A stretch of DNA of 59,655 nt, taken from the NCBI GenBank assembly GCA_002633005.1, contig NMRA01000805.1, positions 64,001 through 123,655 on the forward strand, read 5' to 3'. Shown here piece after piece: positions 35,001-46,829 of this stretch (the first letter of the stretch is position 1; every line of letters begins with the position of its first letter). The stretch comes from Phoronis australis (taxonomy: Eukaryota > Phoronida > Phoronidae). The notes under the pieces are model-generated. The model had not been told where the DNA came from. It was given only the letters and a program-made list of their open reading frames with translations, and made no database searches. The position numbers and the translations under genes are program-made.

Positions 35001-38000
35001 ATAATTTTCATTGAACACTAAGCACTTCAAAGTTTACTTCGCTGTTCAACCCCAAACCAGACGACAGATCTGCCTTCCTACTGTACGAAGACTACGTGCA
35101 CATTACAATGACGTGATTTGTGCTTAGGCTCTGCCACGTGCTATCCGCAAAAAGTACAATTGTGTCGTCGAAGATGTCGTCGCCCTTTTTGTCGTCATGT
35201 GGACACTATCATCCTTCTTCTCTGTGTCACCATAGACTCTATGGTGTCAATGATGTCGCGTTGTCATAAAAAATTTTGTCTGCTTTTCTTGGGAAACACG
35301 ATGTTTTTGAATGTCGCGTACAAATAAAGTAAAGTGAAGATCAAGCAAAATCCAAAGTAGCGCAGACCGGTAAATCGCGTTCTGCCAGACGGTTTACAAG
35401 TTATTTTACATTCACGCCAAGAACATTTCAATTTCTTTCCTATCACAAATTTATGTCCTAAAAAGTAACTAAAATCACCTACTTGAACTCCGTGATGCGT
35501 CTGAAGACTTCTCGAACACTTGGCGCAAACTCTCTCAAGTCTTTTGGTAAGTTGGGGATATCACTGATTACCTATAAAATATGAGTGGGCCATACACTCA
35601 CGTAGCCAACCCAATTTGGCACTACGTAATGTGCGAAATGGAAATCGAAGAAACACGTTGACTGTCTCTCCCAGTAGCATTTGATGGGTGATACTACATT
35701 TTCAAACAAAAATTGAGCCATCGAGTTAATGTGGTAAAAAGACAGACTGAAGAACAAAACAACTTGTTGTCTTTACGTGGATGCACATGCTGAAGAACAA
35801 CACGCCTTGTGCTATCGGCAACGATTTTTTCTCATTTACTTCAAAGGTGTAGCATGAAAGTCTATGTCACTTCAACCGAATTGGGATGACTACAACCGGG
35901 CTAATTCGTTAAACTTCCGTAAGAAGTAAGGCGTTGCAAGAACTTTTATTTATATTTTTTGCAGAACGTTCGTTGTGTGTTAATCACGGTAATCGTTACG
36001 CCCGAAAGAGGAGCTCAAGATTGCTCAGATGTCTGTTACTGTGCATACGCGTAACCGCCATTTTTGTACTTTCATTGATTAAAAAATCCAACTTGCTTCT
36101 ATTTCTAAAGCAACCATAGTTCACACGCATTGACACACGTTAGAGTAATGACCCGCAAAACTGGGTTGATAAAAATCATTGACCTCTTTTGCATGTGTTT
36201 TAAATGGCGTTATTATTTTTTTAGTGTCTTTTTTCAAATGTTTTATTGCACGCAGTTCAAATTCCATGCCGTTTATTACACAATTTACGTAAATACCCAG
36301 CCCCATTAAATGGACATTCAGGGTATTTAGGGTATTTTGCATTTGTAGTATACTTATTAACGGATTTTGTAGACTGTCAATGCATCGCCATATATTGTGT
36401 AGAAAATGTGATGCAAAGACCTCATTAAAAACACAATCGGAAGACAATTTAACTTATTGGATACGCGATGTAGAAATTGATTTAACCGATTCAACACAGC
36501 CACTGTAAATACCTGTTAATAGACTGTAAAATCACATTTTCGGGTATTAGAAAACACAATTTGTGAACACCGTGTAAATTGCTTTGTATTTCTGCTCAGG
36601 AAACTGAACAGAGAAATTTCTTGTTGTCGTAGTTTATCTTAGATAATTTCTCCCCCGGAAATAGTCTCATTCTCATTTCGAATGAGAAGCACGCGCAGTG
36701 TGTTTTGACAGTCCTCATACTATTGTGTTGGATGTCTTTGATGACAGTCAAAGAGCCTCCTTAATGCAATCCAATCGTCGTAAGAAGATATTTAGATTTT
36801 TTTTTCATATGCGCGCAGTTAGGTCTATGCGCCTTATGCATTTTTGCAAAAACACTTTTGCTCAAGATTAGAACGTACTCGCATGCCCCTAAATTTGGAT
36901 ATAGGCGCAGCTTCACATATAAAGTCCATTCACATGCACACAATTACCGCGTAAATACCCGCGCAAATACTCGGAAAGTCCAAATTCTCCATTCTTACTT
37001 GCATGTGCAAGCCCGGAATAGCGCACTTCTCCTGTTCGGGGATATATTGCCACTAACGACTATGTTATTTGATACGCCGCGGCGAACATCAAACCAAGCA
37101 ATTATGCTAACGGAAAATCTGACTTCACGCAAGCGCATTGCAAGCTACATTTCCGCGGAGTTAAAAGAAGTGGACTGAAAAATCTACGAGCTTTGTGGAG
37201 CCAGTCCCAGGTCTCTGGAGGGCTGTCCTGCACCAGGACGGACAGTGTGATGTATGCCCAATAGGCGAAAAGTCTAGAGGTAATTTATTGTAGGTTTTCA
37301 GTGCTTTTAAAGGTCTTAAACCGGCGAACTGTCACATATTTGACCTCGGGAGTGAATCCAAGTCGGGTTTACTGACGGCATTTTTTTACGAATTCTTTAC
37401 CAATTTAACTCAGTTGGTGATAGATTTGATGCCACAAGATTTAGCAAGGACGACGACAGGAGTGGCCTAGAAAATCGGGTTTCGTTAAAAGGAACTTCAG
37501 AACACATGAGAACGCTCGCGTTAACGGAATTAAGCGGGTTTAGGTTTCTCAGCATGTGAATGAGACACAAGCACTTGGGCCTACATGAGTCAAACCACGG
37601 TAGCTAAATCATGAAACTGTTACTTGAAACAGCCAAGACACTGTGCATATTTGAACTCACCTTTACTTGAGTCCATATCATAATCACTGCCACGCCCGAA
37701 AGAAATCCAGACAAGACGGCTATCGATATAAACTTCGTTATTACATCTGAAATTGACATTGACGTACAACAAATTAATAGTAACATCTAAAGGCAATGTC
37801 AGAATGAAAATCGAACACCTGTATTTACATCGGAGACATTCAAGCTGTTTTTTGTCGTTGAGGTAACGAAAATAATACGTTTTACAAACCAGTCTTAGCT
37901 AAAATCAAAATTTATTTCCTTCTGAAAATAAATGATAACAGCCAGCGTTACATAATGAAAATATGTGCCTAGGTGCCGCATGACACGGTGTTTACCTTTT

Positions 38001-39402
38001 AAAGACATTTGTGAGCGGTCATTCAAACGTAGATTATACTGAACAACTTTGCTTTGCTTGTGTATTGTCAACTACGGAACATAATTCAAATAATAAAAGT
38101 GCAATAACTGTCTTCAATCAACGAGAACAAATTTCTTATTTACCGACGTGAAAGAATGCCATAAACAATTCTAGGCAGCCAGTCATCATTGACAGTATGG
38201 CCACGTAGGTGGCGTTACCAGGAACGGGAGTCTCACAGAACTGGAAACATAAAATAGCCATAACAGGCGTCAGCCCGAGGGACACGTCTCTTCCGGATCC
38301 GAAGATGGCGTAAACGAAGGAGCACATAATTCCACTGTACAGGCCATACTGAAAGAACGCAAAGTACACAATTACTTTATTTACTAACAACAGACGTTTA
38401 CCAGGAGTTCCGTAATCCTCGCTCTACAGTGGTATTTCCCCACGCCTAGCTGTAGTGCTATATTACTACAAGTATTAGGAAAGGCCGGCAACGGAAGAAA
38501 AGCTCCACCAGACTTTCGTACATTTAGCACATATTCTTGAAACACGTACGGTCTACATGTCCGTTCATTTCCCGCGCCCTGCGTTTTTGACCGCAGACCA
38601 TCCATGAACCGTTATGTATTAGGTTTTAGTTTGATCAGACCAACTCTGCCGATTCTAAGCCGATTTCGAAAATTTGACTTTTAACGTTCAAAAATACGCT
38701 AATTAACACATCTTTCGACCCTAAATTAGCCCCCTGCGCCCCACTAAATCACGTGCAGGTCATCGTAAGCATACTTACATGTGGCGGTACGTGAGCAATC
38801 TGCGCGAGAGCCAGAGACTGCGGAATGATGATCAGCGCCACCATCAGACCAGCCAGCAAGTCGTGAAGGATATATGATGGCCTGCATGGATTACGACATA
38901 ATTAGCAATATTTTGCGAATCTGCACAAAATCAATCAATGAAAAAATCAACGAATGAAACTGGTCGGTTTCTTGTTTGTGTACAATATTGGATTTTTTAG
39001 AATTGCCATGTAAGCAGACAATGTTGTTGCTTACCAAGAATAAGTTGCGATAGCTTTAGGTGGGGAAATTTAGAAATTGGCAACATAGATGCCACAGAGA
39101 TGTTGATGCGGTACAGGTGGTCGAAGTTGGTCCTCCGTTTTGCGTCACCACAATCACCGTGTGTAACGAATTGGACATTATTTCTCTAGACTGGGCAAAT
39201 ATCACCAGATAACTAATGACACATGTAATTTCAAGGCGATATTTGCTTACTTGTACTTGGGTAGCCATATCGTGATAGGAACCATTCCTCTCAAGCTCTG
39301 CACACTTAGCTTGTCTTTTAACCAGTTGCGTGACGTCTTTGCATATTTACGGCACTGCCTAACAAAGGACTCTCTGCCTCTGCGAAAGTCTGGCTTTGTC
39401 AT
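29049..39402 (-). CDS. SLC26A11-like: SLC26A11-like sodium-independent sulfate/anion transporter with STAS domain (16 coding exons)
   Basis: Coding exons, 5' to 3' on the minus strand: 39402-39251, 38881-38779, 38348-38144, 37746-37661, 35571-35483, 34987-34933, 34627-34528, 34201-34011, 33630-33558, 33124-33013, 32176-31980, 31729-31671, 31422-31174, 30702-30597, 30041-29902 and 29210-29049 (TAA). Phases agree at every junction, giving 2079 nt and 692 aa, longer than the roughly 600 aa of vertebrate SLC26A11. The family moves sulfate and other anions across membranes. Hallmarks: a soluble N-terminus ending IWLPKYK; the core segment DLLAGL...IIPQSLALAQIA..PP (exon 2); YGLYSG...FGSGRDVSLG (exon 3); GFLSGVAVI (exon 4); ARYAIVVI and TGETGVPDGLP-like loop (exon 8; here GETGVPDGLPLWRIP); RIGGGFF..PLVSVLEALAVGKA (exon 9); ANLLG.FIGAIPVSASHSR (exon 10). 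The STAS part has FQPSGGLYF (exon 14) and VVIDFTHVYFIDTSGI (exon 15). Exon 13 adds a charged, Gly/Asp-rich insert. The exon 13 donor and the exon 4/5 join are the least certain. Confidence 0.9.
32420..32660. repeat. Array of AATAGGAWWTCCWATTGGATC-type inverted motifs, SLC26 intron 10
   Basis: Within about 240 bp the phrases ATTCCTATTGGAAT, TTCCAATAGGAAATCC, AATAGGATCCTATAGGAAA, TATAGGAAATCCTATTGG and CCCAATAGGAAA follow one another. They are partly palindromic and occur in both orientations. Not found elsewhere in the window. It is probably a short satellite or the body of a palindromic MITE between exons 11 and 10. Confidence 0.6.
33195..33300 (-). repeat. Short dispersed repeat R2 (one of several copies)
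   Basis: A roughly 80-120 bp family recognisable by the order CACTT-CCGTTATAAAATTGGTCTT / CTTGTT(C/A)CTTACTCAGATGA / TCTGGGTT. Copies: 20580-20650 and about 27950-28000 (inside duplications A and B), 29410-29500 (+), here (-, with complement phrases CCAGAAAAC and GAGTAAGGAATAAGA), and 46625-46760 (+). Weaker traces lie at 32290-32360 and 40650-40700. No coding content. Confidence 0.5.
35572..37660 (-). other. SLC26 intron 4 (2.1 kb), no recognised feature
   Basis: The largest intron of the SLC26 gene. Vertebrate SLC26 proteins usually have a few extra residues after the Q.K at the end of exon 4 (the NLLG region), so a very small exon could hide here. None was found that fits phase 0 on both sides. 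TTCTCATTTCGAATGAGAA near 36670 is a short palindrome. Confidence 0.5.
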
Positions 39403-41728
39403 TTTCGTAGACAAATTCAGAGATATTTAGCGGTGCTAGAAGAGATAGTTAAAAGTTTCAACACGGAAAATTGTTAAATGTAAAATGCATTACTGCCGTA
39501 CAAATAAGGCTTCGCCAGTGAGGACATACTAAAATGATCAGATGCATACTTAGTGAACGACGCCCATATATGACCACTCAAAGTGAGTGAAAAATTTTGA
39601 TAGTGAAAGTGATTTTTGTTTTGCAAGAAACTGAATGCAATCGAAATTTTATACGTTTTCGAAATTGCACAGTATCGTAAATACTATTAGAAATAATTTG
39701 TTACCTTTCTCTCTTAAACAACTTTTCGATGAACACAATGAATGTACGAATGTCTTACCTTGAATTATCAATGATAATCACGTTAACATAAAACTGTTTG
39801 AAATACTGTTTTAGTGCCAGGTGAGAGGATCTATTTATACAATGTGTTACCTGACCGCCACGTTAAGCCTCATTTGACACAAATAAAAATTTGACCGGGT
39901 CAGGGTCAAAGAAAAATGTTCTTCTGACTTTTGTCATTTTACGCCCAATATTAGATTTTTAAAATCATAACAAGAAATTGGTTGACTCGACTTAACTTTC
40001 TGCATATCCAACGCTTTGCAAATGTTAACTTTTTGCAGATGCAATGACTGAACAAACGTTTGAATGCAACATAGGTCGTACGTGACTGATAAAATCGTGT
40101 CAACTCCAAGGAAACGTCAGCAGACGACTGCACTAGGCTACCACGTGACAATCTGCTTGCACGTTGACGTGCCGTTTTGAAGTTGTGATCGACGACACGA
40201 CGTTTACCTTGTTGTTGTTTTTTTGAAAAATGAATTTTTTGTTGAATTGTTTAAATGATGTCACGATTTTTGGTGAAGCGTTTCAGGTCCATCCCGCCTG
40301 CCGTCCTTGTCATGGTATCAAGATGCGACTCTAAAACACAGAAGATATCCCGTTATTTGAGGTGGAATAACTAGACCTTGTATATCCGTATGTGAATATT
40401 CAACTTAAAAGAAGCCTTTAGTTTCCTTTGTTTTAATCTAATTCAAACACAGAATACTTTTCGCCGATCGAAAGTTATTATAAAAATGTGTACATTGCGT
40501 AAATTACAGACTTTTGGTATTGGCGCTTTTTTCTTCAAAGTTGATGAAGAGAAGGTTGGATGTCATTCGCTGTGGCGGACATTTAGTTGGAGCAACACCA
40601 TACATTCAAAACTTCAAGCAGCATTTCACCTTGACTGGCTGGCTAAGAAATCGAATTAGACTTTCTACTTTCATAAAACCGGTCCTAATATTCCTTGCCG
40701 TTGTATGATTCCATTTCCGTAAGCATCTCAAGTCTAAAACGCAATACGTATAACATCTCCACGAGCCATGTTAGATTTCGCAAGATTTCGCAATTTTGTT
40801 GTTGACCAACTCAAGTTAACTCTGAAATGTATTTTTAAGTCGCTGATGGCTTCGACGTACTTGTTGGTAACGGAAATACAATTGTATCACCGTAAGGAGT
40901 ATTACGAGACCGGTTTTATGATAGCGAAATGCCCAATTCTAGTTTCGTTTTTAGCCAGTTAAACAGCGGGAAATGCACCTTTAAACTTAACATGCTTACA
41001 TTTCTTTGTTTAAAAAAGATACTGTCATTGTGAAAGAGCGCGACTTGGGGAATGAATTGGTTTTCGAATAATTCCGTTTTGTGAATTTTTTGGTTAAATA
41101 TAGAGGAAGTGTGTCTGTAATGCCACCGCCAGGGTGCTCTGCAGTTGCACGCCTGTTTGATAACATGCTGCCCTATCACCTGTGGTTGATTGTATAAATA
41201 ATGTCTGCCGCGCGCCGGGTGAAGACTGCAGCTGTTACCGCGATATTTAATGATAATAGTAATCATTCTAGACTTAATTAATAACTCTAGCCACCATAAA
41301 GCTAACGCCAATAGAAATGTTAGATTGTTACACGTGCGTTAATTTATTACCGATGTTTTCCTATTTTTTAAGTCTTGTTTTGCGGCTAGCCTGCTTTGAC
41401 TTGAAAAACGTATGTTACATGAAACAGTTTTGCAAATGCCTATGCTATGAATGTGTAAATCAATACAATTCGAAGTGAACTCAGTTTCGAGAAATACACT
41501 GAAGACCGTGATTAAGCCGTCCGACTTTTTATGTTCTTACATGCTTCATAACCAATAAGCATTTTTACCCCCAAACCGCCGAATGGTTCAGCAAACATAA
41601 ACACAAACTCAACGACTGGATTACCTATGGGATTCTAAAATCAATATTAATGTACGCGGTGATGTTTACAAAAAATTAATAATAATAAAACCACCCCTCC
41701 TGGTTTTGTTTTCTCCCACATTTATACA
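39403..41728. other. 5' region of the SLC26 gene and intergenic DNA
   Basis: Upstream of the ATG at 39402; any 5' UTR exons and promoter lie here but could not be placed. About 40630-40730 carries a diverged copy of a short dispersed repeat (separate entry). Otherwise only short random frames were seen on both strands. Confidence 0.45.
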
Positions 41729-43400
41729 GTGACAGCATACTGGTATACTAAAATAAGAAACAAAGGGAGCCAAATGAAGCTCATGTATTATGAAAAGCAG
41801 TTTAACAGGCATAAACGGGATATTCGGCACGTTATCAAAAAACTAATTTTTAATTCTTCCTCCACAACTGTTCTCGCACACTTTATTAGCTCCGTAACAT
41901 CTGTGCATGTTATTGGCAAACCGAAAATAGCTGATCAATTCAACAATTGTTACATTAACATTGGGAAAAGCTTGGCTTCCCAAATACCCACATGCAATGG
42001 AGATTTTGAAGATTACCTGCGTGGTCTCACTGACTCTGTTTTTAAATTCAAAACCGTTGATGATGACGCTGTGTTAAGAATAATGAAAAATCTTAAGTCA
42101 AAATTCTCTGTAGATTGCGATGGCTTAACGTTCCACCATGCCTGGTACACCCCTACCATAGTTGACTCCTATGGTGGCACTTGGGTCTTCGCCTAGACAC
42201 AATTGCCTGTAGCGTTGCAGTTCGGAAACGGCCAAAGCTTCACCCCCACTATAGCCGACTCCCAAGACATGAAGACTAACAAAAAATATACCAGACTTCT
42301 ATGCAATCCTATTTCCTTGATTATAAACCAATCTTTAATCACTGATATTTTTCCACTTGATTTAAAAATAGACAAGGTATTGATCCCTATTTATAAAGGA
42401 AATGACACCGACAGTAACCACCTTGTGAACTACAGACTTGTTTCTATTCTTGTTTCTATTCTGTCAGCAGTTTCTGTGAAAAGACTGTTCATGATCAGGC
42501 ATATGGCTATTTTTTGATAATAATCCGTATTTAAATCTCAGTATAGTTTTGGACCAACCATACAGGTAAAGAATTCACTGCCACTGAACTTGTCAATCAC
42601 CTGTATAAAGATTTAGACAAGGGCTTGAAATCCAATTTCCATATTTATGGATCTTTCTAAAGTCTTTAACACCATTGATCACATTTATTTTAAAAATAGT
42701 ATTGGTTTTCTGATAACGAGTTTCATTGATTACAAAATTATCTCAAATATGGGAAACAATTTGTTTGTTTTGATACTGTCACTTCGTCTTATGTTCATAT
42801 CTCTGCAGGTGTATTGCAGGGGTCTATTTTAGGACATCTCCTATTTTTAATTTATGTTAATGACCTTACTCTGTCCAAAAAGTCACATTTCATTATCTAT
42901 GCAGACGACACAAGTCTGTTATTTCCGTTGCATGTTAACAAAAGCCCGTGACTCAGTGAACAAACCATCAGTATTAGCAATAATATACAGGGAGTTTTTG
43001 ATTGGTTAAACACCAATAAACTATAGCTCAACACAAGTAAAACTAAATTATGCTACTTAAGTTTACTCAGAAAAAAAGTTATTGCAGCTGATATCCCTAT
43101 AATTAAAATTGATAACGAAATTATCAATAAAGTTGAAAATTTTAAATTTTCGGTTATTGTTGTAGACAGTCGTCTTTCATGGAACAAGAATGGTCAGGAA
43201 ATTTCTAATAACATTGCTAGAACTGTCGGCGTTCTTTCCATAATGAAAAAATATTTTTCCAAACACACACTCCTGATGATATCTAATGCTCTTATACTGT
43301 CAAACGTTAATTTTGGCATAACACTCTGGGGGTTTAATAATTGCGCGAAACTAAACTAACAAGTAATCACTTCATTACTCACACTGAACCAATTTGCAGG
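41729..43400 (+). pseudogene. Decayed non-LTR retrotransposon (Jockey/CR1-like reverse transcriptase)
   Basis: Pieces of one polymerase appear in order in shifting frames. 41729-42196 is the pre-RT region, with FNNCYINIGKSL and DCDGLT. 42203-42517 follows with NPISLIINQSL and NYR..SIL. Then DLSKVFNTIDH (42650, motif with the first catalytic Asp region) and VLQGSILG.LLFLIYVNDL at about 42810-42865. The catalytic box YADD is at 42898-42909, and the thumb-like INKVENFKFSVIVVDSRLSWN..... at 43120-43190. Multiple stops and frame changes show it is dead. The endonuclease part and 5' end are missing. The 3' end fades out before the CT microsatellite at 43741. Confidence 0.9.
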
Positions 43401-43740
43401 GAAAACAGAACTCTTCTTCTTCTTGACGTTTTTAGCCAAGCATGCTTAAAACTTTTCTTGCACCACATCTATGGGGATTTAACCGTGCGGTTTCTCAGTA
43501 GGTTCCGAGTGATTTCATGAGAGAAATAGCATCAATTACATCATTATTATATCATATTGTTTCATATCGTATTGCATTCTATTGCTTCCTGTTGTTATAT
43601 ATAGTTGTCTTTATTATTGTTATTTGTTAATTATACATACGTATTTTAAACTTATCGGTGATCAGCTATTGGCTGCTTTTGCTGGCTACCCAATCATGTA
43701 ATACTATTCTTTTATATAATGTGAAAATATATTAGCTTTG

Positions 43741-43800
43741 TATCTCTCTTCTCCCCCCCCCCCCNCTCTCTCTCCCTCTCTCTCTCTCTCTGTCTCTCTC
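43741..43800 (+). repeat. Poly-C / CT microsatellite with single N
   Basis: A run of C bases, an N at 43765, then about 35 bp of CT-rich repeat. The N here most likely marks an unresolved low-complexity run rather than a duplicated overlap, since the flanks are not duplicated. Confidence 0.85.
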
Positions 43801-44539
43801 AAACTAAGCTTTTCATGTCATGAAACAAGATCTATACGTGATGTTGTTCATGGGACTCAAAAGAAAGACATTAACCCAGATGTCTTATGACCATTCATTC
43901 AACTGACACGGGCCATTAAAATGAAACGCTCCAATTTTAAGGGTTTGCTATTCATCATTTTGAAATTTATTGTTTAGGCCAAAGAAACATGATTGATTCT
44001 GGTGTCTATCCTTACTAATTTTGAAACCTCATTTTGCTCGTCTCGGATGGATTCATTATTTTTTGAAAAGGTGAGCACCACCGACTCATTTTTCAAAAAA
44101 AGACCAGAACCAATTATGCTTTTGACTATACCCTGACGACCATAAGTTAGTTCAAGTTGGGCGACTACAAACATTTTTGACCATACTCTTCCGCGACCGG
44201 CCGCAAGTTAGTTGTATGGGCCACTCTAAACATTCTAGTTTAGTTTTTGTTTTTTCAAACTGATACAGACTTTATGCATGTATCACATAATTTTCCCTGC
44301 CTTCTAATCAGCCTCGTGGGAGTAAAAGCGGAGTATGGGATAAGGACTTCCTAAAGTACAGGGTGAAAAGTGCTGATAATGTTGCTTTCAGCTTTATGAG
44401 CAATGTGATGTTAAAGTTAAATATTCGTTAAATAAACAGAGTGATGCGTATTTTTGTATAAATGGTTCTTTTTATTAATTAGCCACAAAATGCTGAAACA
44501 AAAAAGTGATGTTTAGCCCGTACACTAAATTGTGTACAT

Positions 44540-46160
44540 GCTGTCAAGCTGTCAAATGGTAAATTTGAATTCATTATTAGAGGCAAATTTGTTCACCACA
44601 ACATACCGGTAACTAATCTAGTAGTTTTAAATGATTAATCCAAAGATTTATCTCAGTACAAAATAGCGCAGTACGTTCTACGTGTTTTTCTAGAGAAAAT
44701 AATTAATTTGTCAATCCCAAAAGGGTGTGCTATTACATGTTAGGGAATTTTAGATATAGTAACAGAATTTTTTATGGTCAAAAATTAAAATATCGTGACA
44801 TCAAAACAAGAAAACTCGTCACCTTGCATTCTCGGCTGAAGGTCGAGGCCTGTGTGAAAGGACATTGTGTACTGTTTACGAACTCCGATAAATGATTAAC
44901 CTGTAGAAGCATGTACGGCTGGGCTTGTTTACCGGTGATTGCAATATTATAAACAATAAACAAGTCGCGGTCTGAAAATTCCACAGTTCTAACCTACATC
45001 TTAGTCATAAATGAGTTTAATAGTAGATATTGTTAGAATTTAAAAGTTCTATCTTATAACAGTGCTTTGAACGAAACGACCCTGGAATTTTTAGGTCGGG
45101 AAAATGAACCCTGGGAGACGAAACATTTCGTAAGGTGATCTTTTTCGTTTTGTAATATTCACAATCATTTTAACCTTAAGCTAACTGTCGAGAAATTAGT
45201 AAATTAACATAATCTTCAGATACGCATCCGTCTATTTATGGCTATCATGCATTTTAAGTCATGATTTTACAAAATGCACCTAATTGAGACGCTTAAAGTG
45301 AATATAAAACATTCGGCATAATTCAAAAGTGTCAGCTTGTCGTTGCTTTTTTGTTTATCCTCAGCAGCATGTTTGCGAAAACACGTTAGCTTTCATTAGA
45401 TAGTAAGTAGCTTGTTCCCTAACCTGTCCATCACAAACAGTTACCAGATGCATGTCAGCGTCAACAAGCAATGGTGTACCGCTCGTGAAATAATTAATAT
45501 AAATTTGTCACATACATAAATGGCAGATACCAGCAAATATCATGCCATTTAGAAATTTAGATTTTATTTGAAATTTCAGAATATCAACTCAATAACATGG
45601 TCAGTTAATGACACGATCGGTTAGTCTGATCGGCTGCTCTGTTTTTATAAGGAGCGTCCACACTTACGTTTTCTTGCGCGCGCTAACACGGAGCTCAAGG
45701 AGACCAGAGGAAATCAGTTGTCTGCAATAGCGAACGCAGTATTCGAACTCGGTGAGAGTTCGCAGCTAAACCAATGAGCTGTCGTACTGCCTTTGTGAAA
45801 ATAGATACCAATAAAAATCTTTTTTTCCAAAAAATATCCCACAAAACGAAACAGATCTGCATCTTTTGTAGTGCAGTTTTTGTATCTGAAGCGAAGAACA
45901 GGTGTCGAGACTGTTTTTAAGTTATGGCTCATCTAGTTATAAACAGCCTGGCGATCATTCATCGTCGCTGGGTGTATGACGTGCTACATTCTACGACTTT
46001 CAAAATTATCGTTAAATTTATTTACCATCGATGTTTTCTAGAAATTCGCGCATTATCCTTAAAAATACGGATGCATTCGAGCGCATATAACAGCAACGTC
46101 TCTCGTATCATTTGTGCATGTACATGACTGTGCTGATCGCGTGGTGACCGGGCACCAGAC
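44540..46160 (+). repeat. Dispersed long duplication C, copy 2 (holds the empty MITE site)
   Basis: Partner of 21290-23030. At about 44930-44945 it reads CCGGTGATTGCAATATT without interruption, giving the pre-insertion state of the MITE at 21669. Divergence between the copies is moderate, with many small indels, so the duplication is old. Confidence 0.85.
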
Positions 46161-46829
46161 GAAATTCTTGACATCTCATTGCACTTTTAACCCATACCAA
46201 CAGTAAACAACGGAAATAAATAAAGACATAGAATAGACTGTCAAATTATGTTTTAATTATGTTTTTTTAATGATTTTGATACCCCATGACATCGCGTGTA
46301 AGCGCGGATTCAGGGAGGGTCAAAAGGGTTCGTACCCCTGCCCAACCGCTGCGTATGTCCAGTTTCACACTGGCCATCCGAAGGTCATGAGCCTTGATCA
46401 GCGCCTGAATAACGACTCCACATCGTGTTTTACAACTGATGAAGGCGCCCCGGATGCCGAACTATCTAATTAAGTGCAGATATTTTATTTTACCAAGTGG
46501 AAAAACGGTTCCTTATTATCGGTACGCGCCTCAAGTTGCAAAGCACTACTAACGTGGCGTCTTACAAAAGTTCGACAATATTTCCGCATGAAATGCAATA
46601 TTAAAAGTGACATTAAACTCGTGCTTTCTGTCGAAAAAGGTTTGATTAGGGCCACTTACCGTTATGGAATTGGTCTTGTCTTGTATCTTGCTCAGATGAG
46701 ACGGTGAGTCTGGGTTCTGGATAAACAGCCAGGAAAGAACTGACAGTTGGTCTTTTCATCAGACCAAGCTCATAAGATTTCAGGTCAAGGTATGACCTTA
46801 GTATGAGCATGGAACACTAGGAATGCCAA

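Noticed and set aside
43765-43765. N in the poly-C tract as another haplotype joint
   Set aside because: No duplicated flanks; a low-complexity run explains the undetermined base.
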